From assembly GCF_036227225.1 (NCBI RefSeq), contig NZ_CP109444.1:4321501-4385500 (forward strand): DNA of 64,000 nucleotides, in the 5' to 3' direction. Source of the stretch: Streptomyces sp. NBC_01478. Lineage in GTDB: Bacteria > Actinomycetota > Actinomycetes > Streptomycetales > Streptomycetaceae. The translations under genes were made by a program, and so were the position numbers. The notes under the pieces are model-generated. The model was not told the origin of the DNA, did no database searches, and saw only the letters and a list, made by a program, of their open reading frames with translations. Positions 45,483 through 54,622 of the stretch are shown one piece after another. The stretch's first letter is position 1. Every line of letters begins with the position of its first letter.

Positions 45483-45522
45483 GGCCGTCGGCCCGATCCC
45501 GGAAAGGACCGGCCCGACGGCC
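45483..45522 (-). terminator. Probable terminator after the PAV-repeat protein gene
   Basis: GGCCGTCGG (45483-45491) pairs with CCGACGGCC (45514-45522); the inner sequence can extend the stem imperfectly. It lies about 75 bp past the stop of the gene at 45599-46360. Confidence 0.5.
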
Positions 45523-45598
45523 GTTCTCACGACTGCTCCGCGGACTGTTCTACGACTGCTCCGCGGACTTCTCTACGGCTTCTACGCGACCGTTCGCG

Positions 45599-46360
45599 TC
45601 ACACTCCCGGAAGCGCGGGCAGCGCCGGAGCGGCCGGGACCGCGGGCACCGCCGGAAGCGAGGACGTCGACGGCAGGGCCGGCAGACCGGGCAGGCTCGG
45701 TGCGGGCAGGCCGCCGCCCAGCAGCGTGGCCGCGACCACGTTGACGAGGCCCGTCACCACACCGGTGACCGCCGGGACGACCCCGGAGACATCGCCGGAC
45801 GTGACCGCCGCGAGCAGCGTGGCGACCGCTTTCTGCAGGGAGGCGAGGGCGTCACCGGCGAGGTCGGCCGGTGCCTTGGCCCTGCCCTTGGAGTCGTCGC
45901 CGCTCTTCGGGAGCGCGGGCAGGGCCGGCGTCGCGGGGAGCGCCGGGGTGGCGGGCAGGGCGGGCGTCGCCGGAACAGCGGGCACGGCCGGCGCCGCGGG
46001 AACCGCCGGGACGGCCGGGACCGCCGGAGCGGCTGGCGCCGCCGCGGTGATCTTGGCGACGGCCTGGTTGACGGTGTCGCCGAGCTTCTGCGCCTGGTCG
46101 GCGGAGAGTTGACCGTTGTCGGCCTTGAGCACCTGGTTCAGCAGGTCGGTGACAGGGGTGAGCACACTGGCGGTGTCGCCGAGGCCCTTGACCTGGGCGA
46201 GCAGCCCGTCAGCTCCAGGGACCGGCACGCTCGACGCGGCGTGGACGTGCTTCCGCGCCGAGTCGTTGTCGGCCGCGACGGCCGCGGGGCCGGCGATTCC
46301 GATCAGGACGGTGGCACAGAGCACGGAGGACGCGACGCGCCGTGCGGGCAGACCACGCAT
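45599..46360 (-). CDS. Secreted Ala/Pro/Val-repeat protein
   Basis: A 253-residue protein with a signal peptide ending near AAVAADN. A helical region (GLLAQVKGLGDTASVLTPVTDLLNQVLKADNGQLSADQAQKLGDTVNQAV) is followed by a low-complexity block of PAVPAVPAAP- and PATPALP-type triplets (near residues 95-155). A second helical segment with AGDALASLQKAVATLLAAV follows, then another P/A/L-rich tail. There is no sorting signal. The repeats suggest an extended wall-spanning linker. Monocistronic and set among chaplin genes; function unknown. Confidence 0.75.
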   Translation of the reverse strand: MRGLPARRVASSVLCATVLIGIAGPAAVAADNDSARKHVHAASSVPVPGADGLLAQVKGLGDTASVLTPVTDLLNQVLKADNGQLSADQAQKLGDTVNQAVAKITAAAPAAPAVPAVPAVPAAPAVPAVPATPALPATPALPATPALPALPKSGDDSKGRAKAPADLAGDALASLQKAVATLLAAVTSGDVSGVVPAVTGVVTGLVNVVAATLLGGGLPAPSLPGLPALPSTSSLPAVPAVPAAPALPALPGV

Positions 46361-46558
46361 GGGTGTTTCCTTTCGGTGGTGCTTCGGATCTTGAGCCCAC
46401 CGTGAAAGCGCTCACCACCATCTGCAACCGGTCGAACGCGCCGGGTGACCGCCCGTCAACCGTACGGTCGACGTCGTGCCTGGTGAGGGCCATGTCAAGA
46501 GCGCAGCACCGGACCGCCACCGCTACCGCCCATTCGGGGCAACACCGCGAAACGCCGA

Positions 46559-46599
46559 CCGGCCGTCCCCCCGTGGAGACACCACGGGAGAACGGCCGG
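46559..46599 (-). terminator. Terminator after chpF-like gene
   Basis: CCGGCCGT (46559-46566) pairs with ACGGCCGG (46592-46599), with an internal CCGTGG / CCACGG stem, just past the chaplin stop codon. Confidence 0.65.
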
Positions 46600-46620
46600 C
46601 CGAAGGGATGCGCGCGGACG

Positions 46621-46860
46621 TCAGTCGTTGACGCAGGTGTTGCCGAACGCCGGGTTCAGCAGGCCGATGACGTTGACGGTGTTGCCGCAGACGTTGACCG
46701 GGATGTGAACCGGGACCTGCACGACGTTGCCCGACAGCACGCCCGGGGAGTGGGCGGCAGCGCCGTGCGCGTCGCTGTCCGCGGCGGCGATGCCGGCGGT
46801 GCCCGCCATGGCGGCGGCGGCAACGGAGGTCAGAACCAGGCCCTTCGCGATACGCGACAT
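46621..46860 (-). CDS. chpF: Short chaplin (ChpF-like by position)
   Basis: A 79-residue secreted protein: a signal peptide to GIAAADS, then one chaplin domain SPGVLSGNVVQVPVHIPVNVCGNTVNVIGLLNPAFGNTCVND with both cysteines, ending immediately after it as is usual. It forms part of the amphipathic coat of aerial hyphae. The ATG has an AAGGAG ribosome-binding site. Its place between the tyrosinase genes and the glycan locus matches chpF; the symbol rests on order only. Confidence 0.92.
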   Translation of the reverse strand: MSRIAKGLVLTSVAAAAMAGTAGIAAADSDAHGAAAHSPGVLSGNVVQVPVHIPVNVCGNTVNVIGLLNPAFGNTCVND

Positions 46861-47114
46861 GGAGAGGTGCTCCTTGGGGTTGAAACAAACATCCGGGCGG
46901 GGATGCCCGGCGCTGTGTCAACGCGCGGCGCCCACAGGGGTTGTGCCGCCAATGGGGTGATCCGCGACAAGGCCGAACTTCACCATTCCGACACACTTGT
47001 CCCGTTTCAACGGATTAATCCGGATAGCCACTAGAGTTGCGCACCTCCCGAAGTACCCCTATAGCCAGCAAATCGCACATAGGGGCCGTGCTTCCCGAAA
47101 GGGCACCTCCGGTC

Positions 47115-48194
47115 ATGCGCAATTCCCTGGGTCCGCTGCTGCGCCGGGCGTCGACGGGCACTCTCGCCCTCGTCACGATCTGGGCCCCGGCCGCCTCCGG
47201 AGCATCCGCCCCGCCCTCCGAGGCCGGGCGCGTCCCGTTCGCCCAGCGCTTTTCCGCGCTCCAGCACGGCGGCATCGTCCGCGCGGCCAACACCTCCATC
47301 AGTTGCCGTACGACCTCGGCCGCCTGCCCGGCCGTACGCGAGGGACAGGCTGCGGCCAACGGCGACTTCGACATGTTCTACGTCGACGTCGACCGTGACC
47401 CGAACACCTACAACTCCTCCCGCGCGGAAGTCCGTCTGCCCGAGGGTGCCCGGGCCACGTACGCGCGCCTGTACTGGGGCGGCAACCTCCGCGTGGGCGA
47501 GCAGAAGCCGCCCAAGGACAACGGGCGGGTACTGGTCGCGGAGCCCGGCGGCGAGTACAAGGCGGTGCTCGCGGACACGGTCGTCGGGCACCGGGTGGCG
47601 GGCGGCGCGGACGCGTTCCAGGCCTCGGCCGACGTCACCAGGCTGGTCCGGGAGAGCGGTTCGGGTCTCTACACCGTGGCCCAGATCAACACGGCGATGG
47701 GGAAGTCGGCGGCCGGCGCCTGGGGCGGCTGGACGCTCGTCGTCGCGTACGAGAAACCGCAGGAGCCGCTGCGCCGACTGGAGCTGTGGGACGGCTTCGA
47801 CACGCTGAACTCCCCTACCGGCGCGGAGATCCGGTTGCGCGCGCTGCGCACGCCCGCGCACGCCGGGGGACGCGCGGGCGTGGTGGCGTACAACGGGGAT
47901 CGCGGCCGCACCGGAGATTCGCTCACGCTCGCGACCGGTCGTACGAACGCCATCCCGCTCGGTGACGGTGCCAATCCCCGTGACGACGTGCTGAATTCCA
48001 CGATCAGCGAGCCGGGGGCGGCGCCTTCGGAGCGTGCGCCCGCGTATGCGAACACCCTCGGCTACGACTCCGATGTGTTCGATCTCGGCAAGGCGCTGCG
48101 GCCCGGCGGTGACCGTCTGGCCTTCCGGCTCGTTTCCCAGCGCGACGCGGCGTGGTTCGGGGCGCTCTTCGTCGCCGTCGACGCCCAGCAGTGA
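47115..48194 (+). CDS. Secreted DUF3344-like surface protein
   Basis: A 359-residue protein with an N-terminal signal peptide (LLRRASTGTLALVTIWAPAASG). The beta-rich mature domain carries ATYARLYWGGNLRVGE, GAWGGWTLVVAYEKPQEPLRRLELWDGFD and AYANTLGYDSDVFDLGKAL, which fit the DUF3344 type seen in actinomycete surface and adhesin proteins. There is no sorting signal or membrane anchor. The ATG at 47115 is chosen over 47037, because the extra 26 residues precede the signal peptide. It is the plus-strand gene just before the glycan operon (54 bp gap) and may share its promoter. Confidence 0.75.
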   Translation: MRNSLGPLLRRASTGTLALVTIWAPAASGASAPPSEAGRVPFAQRFSALQHGGIVRAANTSISCRTTSAACPAVREGQAAANGDFDMFYVDVDRDPNTYNSSRAEVRLPEGARATYARLYWGGNLRVGEQKPPKDNGRVLVAEPGGEYKAVLADTVVGHRVAGGADAFQASADVTRLVRESGSGLYTVAQINTAMGKSAAGAWGGWTLVVAYEKPQEPLRRLELWDGFDTLNSPTGAEIRLRALRTPAHAGGRAGVVAYNGDRGRTGDSLTLATGRTNAIPLGDGANPRDDVLNSTISEPGAAPSERAPAYANTLGYDSDVFDLGKALRPGGDRLAFRLVSQRDAAWFGALFVAVDAQQ

Positions 48195-48248
48195 GACGCG
48201 TTCCCGCCCGCAGTCCCGAGCGCCACCCGTGAGCGAGGAAACCGCGCA

Positions 48249-49424
48249 ATGCACCAGCCAGCAACCGACCCTCGGCCACGGGTCCTGCACCTCGCCCAGC
48301 CCGTGGACGCCGGGGTCGCCCGGGTCGTCACGGACCTGACGCGGGCCCAGCTCGCCGCCGGCCTGGACGTCACGGTCGCCTGCCCCGACGGCGGCTGCCT
48401 CGCGGACGAGGTCAGAGCGCTCGGCGCCGACGTACGACTGTGGCGGGCCACGCGGTCGCCGGGTCCCGCGCTCGTCTCCGAGGTGCGGCGGCTGGCCCGG
48501 GTGGTCGCGGAGGTGCGGCCGGATCTGGTGCACGCGCACAGCGCGAAGGCCGGTCTGGCCGGGCGGCTCGCCGTGCGGGGGCGGATCCCGACCGTGTTCC
48601 AGCCGCACGCCTGGTCGTTCGAGGCGGTCGGCGGGGTCACCGCCGCGCTCGCCGTCGGCTGGGAGCGGTGGGGTGCGCGCTGGGCCACCCGGACGGTGTG
48701 CGTGAGCGAGGCGGAGCGGACGACCGGGCTGCGGGCCGGGGTCCGGGGCCGCTGGAGCGTCATCCCCAACGGGATCGACACCGAGCGCTTCCACCCGGCC
48801 GCCGTGGACACCGTACGGGCCGGCATCGAGCAGCTCGCCGGGGTCGATCCGGCGGCGCCGCTGGTGGTGTGCGTGGGGCGGCTGTGCCGGCAGAAGGGCC
48901 AGGACGTCCTGCTGAGCGCGTGGGACGAGGTGGTCCGGCGGGTGCCGAGGGCGCGGCTCGTGCTCGTCGGCGACGGACCCGACCGGGCCGCGCTGCGTCA
49001 ACTCGCCCCGGAATCCGTGCTGTTCGCGGGCGCGGTCGCCGATGCCGTGCCCTGGTACCAGGCCGCCGACCTGGTGGTGCTGCCCTCGCGCTGGGAGGGC
49101 ATGGCGCTGGCCCCGCTGGAGGCGATGGCCTGCGGCCGGCCCGTCGTCGTCACCGATGTCGCGGGCGCCCGCGAGAGCCTGCCCCCTGGCCTCGCCCCGC
49201 GCTGTCTGGTCCCGGCCGAGAGCCCGGCGGTGCTGTCCGGGGCCGTCGCCGAGCTGCTGCTCGACCCGCTGCTGCGCGAGTCCCTCGGCCATCAGGGGCG
49301 CCGGTACGTCCAGTCCACGCACGACGTGCGGCACGCCGCCGAGGCGGTCGCGGACGTCTACCGCGACCTGCTCGGTGCCGAGCCGGTCGTGCCCACCGAG
49401 TGCAGGGAGTCCATCCACTCGTGA
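48249..49424 (+). CDS. Family 4 glycosyltransferase
   Basis: A 391-residue GT-B fold retaining glycosyltransferase. The N-terminal GVARVVTDLTRAQLAAGLDVTVACP is the acceptor-side loop. The C-terminal half has VVCVGRLCRQKGQDVLLSAW, VLVGDGPDR and the EX7E-type WEGMALAPLEAMACGRPVVVTDVAG. It transfers a sugar onto a lipid-linked glycan intermediate at the inner face of the membrane. It is the first gene of a coupled operon; its stop overlaps the next start (GTGA). Confidence 0.92.
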   Translation: MHQPATDPRPRVLHLAQPVDAGVARVVTDLTRAQLAAGLDVTVACPDGGCLADEVRALGADVRLWRATRSPGPALVSEVRRLARVVAEVRPDLVHAHSAKAGLAGRLAVRGRIPTVFQPHAWSFEAVGGVTAALAVGWERWGARWATRTVCVSEAERTTGLRAGVRGRWSVIPNGIDTERFHPAAVDTVRAGIEQLAGVDPAAPLVVCVGRLCRQKGQDVLLSAWDEVVRRVPRARLVLVGDGPDRAALRQLAPESVLFAGAVADAVPWYQAADLVVLPSRWEGMALAPLEAMACGRPVVVTDVAGARESLPPGLAPRCLVPAESPAVLSGAVAELLLDPLLRESLGHQGRRYVQSTHDVRHAAEAVADVYRDLLGAEPVVPTECRESIHS

Positions 49425-50842
49425 CCGCGGAAAGCACCGTCCCCTCCCCCGGCGGACAGCCACGGGACCACGGATTCTCGAACGTCTCGGTCATCCCCCG
49501 CCGCACCGGCGGCGGTTTCCGGTTCCCGGTCCGCCGCCCGCCCGCGCGGCCGGCCTCACCGCTGCCGCTGCTCGGCGCGGACCTCACCGCCGCGCTGGTG
49601 GGCGCCCTCGCGCTGACCGGCGGGCAGCGCCGGCCGCTCCTGGTGGCCCTGCTGATCGCCGGGTCGATACTGCTGCGCCCGCATCTGCCCCGGGCCGTAC
49701 CGCGCGTGCTCGACGAACTGCCCGCCGTCTGCGGGCGGATCGCGGTCGCGTGGCTCGCGCTCGGCACCCTCACCGCGGCCTACGCCCCCGACCGCGCCCT
49801 CTCCCCGCGCACCCTGCTCCTGGGCTTCGCCCTCCAGACGGCGGCGAGTTGCGTGGCCCGCGGCGCGGTGCACCGGCGCCGCCGCAAGGCCCTGCTCAGC
49901 CGCCCCCGCACCGCCCTGGTGATCGGCCCGGCGACGACCGCGCAGCGCGTGGCCGCGGCGCTGCTGCGGCACCCGAAGTGCGGGGTGGAGCCGGTCGGGA
50001 TCGTCGCCGAACACCCGGACGGCACCGAGGGGTTGCCCGTCCTGACCACCGGCGAGGAGGTCGAGCGCGCCCTCATCCAGAACGGCGTCCGGGCCGTCCT
50101 CACCGTGCATCCCTCCGTACGGTCCGAACGCGGGCCGCTGCTGCGGGCGTTGGCGGAGTCGGGCTGTGTGGTCTGGGAGGTCGACGCCGACTCCCCCTCG
50201 TACGAGATGCGCGACCAGCTCGCCGGATTCGCCTGCCGGAAGCTGGAGTTGGGGTCCCGCAGGCGGGGCAGCTTCGGCAAAAGGGCACTGGACGTACTGG
50301 CCTCCGGAGCCCTTCTCCTCCTGGTCAGCCCCCTCCTCCTGGTGTGCGCGACGGTCCTGCGCCTCACCGACGGTCCGGGCGTCGTCTTCCGCCAGGAGCG
50401 CATCGGCAAGGACGGCCGCCCCTTCACGCTGCTGAAGTTCCGCACGCACCGCCCGGTCGACGAGCACGAGGCGGCGACCCGCTGGAGCGTCGCGGGCGAA
50501 CTGGAGATGAGCCGCTTCTGCCGCTTCCTGCGCCAGACCTCGCTGGACGAACTGCTCCAGCTCTGGAACGTGTTCCGGGGCGACATGAGCCTGGTCGGCC
50601 CGCGGCCCGAACGCCCGTACTTCGTCGCGGAGTTCAGCCAGACCTACCCGGGCTACGCGGCCCGCCACCGGATGCAGACCGGCATCACCGGCCTCGCCCA
50701 GATCCACGGGCTGCGCGGCGACACCTCGATCGAGGACCGCTGCCGGTTCGACAACGCGTACATCGACAACTGGTCGCTGTGGCAGGACATCTGCATCCTG
50801 GCCCGCACGGTCACCGCGCTCGTCCGTCCGACCGGGAGCTGA
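49421..50842 (+). CDS. Polyprenyl-phosphate sugar-1-phosphate transferase (WbaP/ExoY-like)
   Basis: A 473-residue PGT that starts glycan synthesis by moving a sugar-1-phosphate onto undecaprenyl phosphate. The N-terminal part has about four membrane segments and a Rossmann-like cytosolic domain (TALVIGPATTAQRVAAALLRHP). The catalytic C-terminal domain has RRGSFGKRALDVLASGALLLLVSPLLLV (reentrant helix), FRQERIGKDGRPFTLLKFRT and LDELLQLWNVFRGDMSLVGPRPERP. The GTG at 49421 overlaps the GT4 stop. Confidence 0.93.
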   Translation: MTAESTVPSPGGQPRDHGFSNVSVIPRRTGGGFRFPVRRPPARPASPLPLLGADLTAALVGALALTGGQRRPLLVALLIAGSILLRPHLPRAVPRVLDELPAVCGRIAVAWLALGTLTAAYAPDRALSPRTLLLGFALQTAASCVARGAVHRRRRKALLSRPRTALVIGPATTAQRVAAALLRHPKCGVEPVGIVAEHPDGTEGLPVLTTGEEVERALIQNGVRAVLTVHPSVRSERGPLLRALAESGCVVWEVDADSPSYEMRDQLAGFACRKLELGSRRRGSFGKRALDVLASGALLLLVSPLLLVCATVLRLTDGPGVVFRQERIGKDGRPFTLLKFRTHRPVDEHEAATRWSVAGELEMSRFCRFLRQTSLDELLQLWNVFRGDMSLVGPRPERPYFVAEFSQTYPGYAARHRMQTGITGLAQIHGLRGDTSIEDRCRFDNAYIDNWSLWQDICILARTVTALVRPTGS

Positions 50843-50845
50843 GCC

Positions 50846-52180
50846 GTGAACCACCGAGTCCGTATGTTCGCGCCGGTCCTGCCCGTCGTCGCCGTGATCG
50901 CCCTGCTCGGCCTGCCGCTCACCCCGGGCGAGGGCGGCGCGGGCCCGGCGGACGCGGTCTCCGGCCTGGTGGTGCTGTACTGCGCGATCCGTCTGCTGCG
51001 GGACCGCAACCGCCCGCTGACCCCAACGGCCGTAGTGGTCATGGGACTTCCGGTCCTGGGCCTGTCGATCGCCGCGATGGGCGCGGCCTCGCCGGGAGCG
51101 GGCCTCGGCGGCCTGGGCCGCTACCTCCAGATCTTCGTCCTCGTCCCGGCCGCGGTGGTCCTCCTCGTCCGCGACCGGCGCGACTTCCGCCTGCTGGCCT
51201 GGTCGTTCGTCGCACTCGCCACCTGGCAGGGGGCGATCGGCGTCAAGCAGTACGTCACCGCGACCGGCGCCTCCTACCAGGGCGAGGACATCCGCGCCGT
51301 CGGCACCTTCGGACCGACCGACGTGATGGGCATGGCGACGGTCGTGTCCTTCGGACTGATCTGCGCACTCGCCCTCGCCCTGGGCCGAAACGACGCACGG
51401 CAGCGGGCAGTCGCCGCCGCGTGCGCCTTCGCCCTCCTCGTCCCCCTCGCCCTCTCCTTCAGCCGGGGCGCCTGGATCGCGACAGCGGCGACCTGCGCGA
51501 TCCAACTCGCCCTGGCCGGCCTGCGCCGCGCACTGAAGGTGGCCGCGGCCGTGGCGGCGGCGGGCGTGGTCCTGGTCGGCGGCTTCGGCGTCGGTACGGC
51601 GATGCTCCAGGAGCGGATCAGCAGCATCACCCAAGTCACCGACGCCCCCGACCAGTCGGTGATCGACCGGTACACCATGTGGGCGGCGGCCACCGCGATG
51701 TGGCGCGAACACCCGCTGACCGGCGTCGGGTTGAAGGGTTTCCCCGAACACCGCGACGGCAACGCCTCGTTGGCCCTGTCCTCGGGCAGCGACACGGAGG
51801 GCGCGGGCGCGGCCTTCCTCAAGCAGCCCCTGCTCTCCCCCCACAACATGTACCTCCTGGTCCTCAGCGAACAGGGCCTGCTCGGCCTCCTCACCCTGGC
51901 AGGCAGTTGGCTGGCCCTCCTGGTATGCGCCCTGCGCGGCCTGTTCCGCCTCCACCGCACCCAACTCCCCGGCCTGGACTGCGCCTTGGTCTCCACCGGC
52001 CTCCTGACCTGGCAACTCATCGACTTCATGTACGCCGACATCGGCGGCCCGTCGACAGTCCTGACGGCGGTGGTGTTCGGGGTGGCGGCGTGGTGGTCCT
52101 TGGTGGGCGCGAACGCGGAGAAGCGGTCTACGGCGGCAACTCGGGTGCGAGTGAGCCCCGAAGGGGCCCTGACCCAATGA
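50846..52180 (+). CDS. O-antigen ligase/polymerase-like membrane protein
   Basis: A 444-residue polytopic protein with about 10-11 hydrophobic helices and the Wzy/WaaL-type large periplasmic-side loop. In that loop are SFSRGAWIATAATC, MWREHPLTGVGLKGFPEHR and LSPHNMYLLVLSEQGLLGLL, the (R)G...HN pattern of the O-antigen ligase family. It probably polymerises or ligates the lipid-linked glycan outside the membrane. It starts 3 bp after the PGT stop and overlaps the flippase gene by ATGA. Confidence 0.88.
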   Translation: MNHRVRMFAPVLPVVAVIALLGLPLTPGEGGAGPADAVSGLVVLYCAIRLLRDRNRPLTPTAVVVMGLPVLGLSIAAMGAASPGAGLGGLGRYLQIFVLVPAAVVLLVRDRRDFRLLAWSFVALATWQGAIGVKQYVTATGASYQGEDIRAVGTFGPTDVMGMATVVSFGLICALALALGRNDARQRAVAAACAFALLVPLALSFSRGAWIATAATCAIQLALAGLRRALKVAAAVAAAGVVLVGGFGVGTAMLQERISSITQVTDAPDQSVIDRYTMWAAATAMWREHPLTGVGLKGFPEHRDGNASLALSSGSDTEGAGAAFLKQPLLSPHNMYLLVLSEQGLLGLLTLAGSWLALLVCALRGLFRLHRTQLPGLDCALVSTGLLTWQLIDFMYADIGGPSTVLTAVVFGVAAWWSLVGANAEKRSTAATRVRVSPEGALTQ

Positions 52181-53880
52181 CGGTGACGCCTCCAACACAG
52201 GCAGACAGCAGCCCACCCAAGGGGCGCGGGGAACTGCGCGCCCAGCCCCAACGGCGCAGCACCCAACAACCCACCGAACTCCCCCTGATCCCAACCCCCT
52301 CACCAGAAGACAGCGCCCCAGAATCCCGCAACTTCCTAGCCAAAGCCGCCCTGATCACAGCCGCGCTCTCCGTCACCGGCTCCCTCCTGGGCCTCGCACG
52401 AGACCAGGCCCTGGCCCGCCTCTTCGGCGCCGGCAGCGAGACCGACGCCTTCCTCGTCGCCTGGACCGTCCCCGAGTTCGCCGCCACCCTCCTGATCGAG
52501 GACGGCCTCGCCTTCGCCCTGATCCCCGCGTTCAGCATGGCCCTGGCCCGCAGAGCGCAAGGTGCCCCCGGCGACCCCGTCCGCACCCTGGTCGCCACCA
52601 CCCTCCCCCGCCTCACGCTGGCGTTCATCGCGGTGTCGGCGCTGCTCGTCGCGACGGCCCCCTACCTGGTCGAGGCCCTCGCCCCGGGCCTGCCGCACCC
52701 CGCCCTCGCCATCAGTTGCACCCGCCTCACCGCGACCTGCGTCCTGAGCTTCGGCCTGGCCGGCTACTGCAGCGCGGCTCTCCGCGCCCACCGCCGTTTC
52801 GTGGCACCGGCGGCGATCTACGTGGCGTACAACATCGGCATCATCGCGGGGATGTACGCCTTCGGTGCCCACTGGGGCGTACGGTCGGCGGCCCTCGGTG
52901 TGGCGGCGGGCGGCTTCCTGATGGTGCTGACCCAACTGCCCGCGCTGTGGCGCCAGTTGACGAGCCACAAACCCACCACCCCGGACACGGGCCCCGCCGA
53001 GGCCCATCCGATGAACGTCGCCCTGATGGCCACCGTGCTGCTCTTCGCGCTGTGCCGTCAGTCGCAGGTCCTGATCGAGCGCTTCCTCGCCTCCAACCTC
53101 CCGGCCGGCGCCATCTCGCATCTGAACTACGCGCAGAAGGTCGCCCAGATGCCGATGGTGCTCTCGCTGATGCTGTGCACGGTCACCTTCCCGGTGGTCG
53201 CGCGGGCGCTCGCCGAGGGCGACACGGAGAAGGCCCGCAACCGCGTGGAGCGCGACCTCGCGCTCGCCGCCTGCCTGGTGCTGCTCGGCGCCGCCACGGT
53301 GATCGCCTGTGCCCCGCAGATCATCCAACTCCTCTTCCAGCGGGGCGCGTTCACCGCCCATGACACCGCCGCGACGGCCGACGTCATGCGCGTGTACGCC
53401 TTCGGGCTGCTCGGCCAGACGCTGGTCGGCGTCCTGGTCCGCTCCTACTTCTCGGCGGGCCGGCCCACCTGGTACCCGGTCGGCGCGATGGCCGCCGGCA
53501 TCGTCGTGACCTCCTGGATCGGCGCCTGGACGGTCGGCCCGTGGGGCGTCGTCGGCATCGCCGTCGCCAACGCCACCGGCATCACCTTCACCGCCGTACT
53601 CCTGCTGTGCGGATCGGGCCCGCGCAGTGTCCCGATCCGCACCCGGCAGGTCCTGGTCGAGCTGAGCCGGCCGGTGCGCGCGGCGGCGGTCGCGACGGTC
53701 GCCGGGGCCTTCGTGGCCCGCGCGCTGCCCTCGCCGCTGCTCGGTCTCTCCGTCGGCTGCGCGACCGTCACCGTCGTCTTCGTCCTGCTCGGCTGGGCCC
53801 TGGGCACCCAGGGCTTCGCACCCGCACTGGAATCCGTACGCTCCGTCACACGAAGGCTCATCCATGGTCGCTCCCGTTGA
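52177..53880 (+). CDS. MurJ/MviN-family lipid flippase
   Basis: A 567-residue MOP-superfamily membrane protein. After a ~55-residue hydrophilic proline-rich tail come about 13-14 helices beginning FLAKAALITAALSVTGSLLGLARDQALARLFGAGSETDAF, the usual MurJ helix-1 region with its conserved arginine, and VAWTVPEFAATLLIEDGLAFALIPAF. MurJ itself flips lipid II. Embedded in a glycan operon, this paralogue more likely flips the locus's own lipid-linked oligosaccharide. The ATG at 52177 overlaps the ligase stop. Confidence 0.9.
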   Translation: MTVTPPTQADSSPPKGRGELRAQPQRRSTQQPTELPLIPTPSPEDSAPESRNFLAKAALITAALSVTGSLLGLARDQALARLFGAGSETDAFLVAWTVPEFAATLLIEDGLAFALIPAFSMALARRAQGAPGDPVRTLVATTLPRLTLAFIAVSALLVATAPYLVEALAPGLPHPALAISCTRLTATCVLSFGLAGYCSAALRAHRRFVAPAAIYVAYNIGIIAGMYAFGAHWGVRSAALGVAAGGFLMVLTQLPALWRQLTSHKPTTPDTGPAEAHPMNVALMATVLLFALCRQSQVLIERFLASNLPAGAISHLNYAQKVAQMPMVLSLMLCTVTFPVVARALAEGDTEKARNRVERDLALAACLVLLGAATVIACAPQIIQLLFQRGAFTAHDTAATADVMRVYAFGLLGQTLVGVLVRSYFSAGRPTWYPVGAMAAGIVVTSWIGAWTVGPWGVVGIAVANATGITFTAVLLLCGSGPRSVPIRTRQVLVELSRPVRAAAVATVAGAFVARALPSPLLGLSVGCATVTVVFVLLGWALGTQGFAPALESVRSVTRRLIHGRSR

Positions 53881-54622
53881 TTCCCCGACCACCGGCAGAC
53901 GCGCCACGGGCCCGGTCCCGTGGGTGGCGATGTACCACTCCGTGGGCGACTGCTCCGACGACCCCTACCGCATCACGGTCACCCCCGACCGCCTTGCGCG
54001 GCAGTTGAGTTGGCTGCGCCGACGCGGACTGCGCGGCGTGTCCATGGCCGACCTGCTCGCCGCCCGCGCCCGGGGCGAGGGCCAGGGCCTGGTCGGTCTC
54101 ACCTTCGACGACGGCTACGCCGACTTCGTCAGCAACGCCCTTCCCCTGCTGGCCCGTTGGGACTGCGGCGCGACCCTCTTCGTGCTGCCCGGCCGGCTCG
54201 GCGGCGACAACGCCTGGGATCCGGAGGGCCCTCGCAGACCCCTCCTCACCGCGGCCGGCATCCGCAGCGCCGCCGCCGAGGGCGTGGAGATCGGCTCGCA
54301 CGGCCTGACCCACGTCGACCTCACCCAGGCGGACGACGCGACGCTGAAGGCCGAGGTCGCCGAAAGCCGTTCCGTACTCGCCGAGTTGACCGGCACCACC
54401 GTCGACGGCTTCTGCTACCCGTACGGCACGATCGACGCCCGCGCCATGGCCGCCGTACGCGAGGCCGGTTACACCTACGCCTGCGCGATCGACCCGGGCG
54501 ACCTCAACGGCGTCCACGCCCTCCCCCGCGTCCACATCGGCCAGAACGACACCGCCGTACGCCTGTTCCTCAAGTACCGGCTGCACCGGCTGCGCCGCCG
54601 CCCGGTGGAGGGGCTCGCATGA
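53864..54622 (+). CDS. Polysaccharide deacetylase (NodB domain, CE4)
   Basis: A 252-residue NodB-fold protein without signal peptide. Motif 1 VGLTFDDGYADFV holds the catalytic and metal aspartates. Motif 2 EIGSHGLTHVDLTQ holds the two metal histidines. FCYPYGTIDARAM and the end motif complete the site. It removes acetyl groups from N-acetyl sugars, so the glycan likely contains HexNAc. The ATG lies 17 nt inside the flippase gene. Its stop overlaps the GT4 start (ATGA). Confidence 0.92.
   Translation: MVAPVDSPTTGRRATGPVPWVAMYHSVGDCSDDPYRITVTPDRLARQLSWLRRRGLRGVSMADLLAARARGEGQGLVGLTFDDGYADFVSNALPLLARWDCGATLFVLPGRLGGDNAWDPEGPRRPLLTAAGIRSAAAEGVEIGSHGLTHVDLTQADDATLKAEVAESRSVLAELTGTTVDGFCYPYGTIDARAMAAVREAGYTYACAIDPGDLNGVHALPRVHIGQNDTAVRLFLKYRLHRLRRRPVEGLA

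Noticed and set aside
48440..49420. N-terminal extension of the polyprenyl sugar transferase into the GT4 gene
   Set aside because: The upstream part is an alternative frame of a complete GT4. The GTG at 49421 gives the coupled GTGA overlap typical of this operon.
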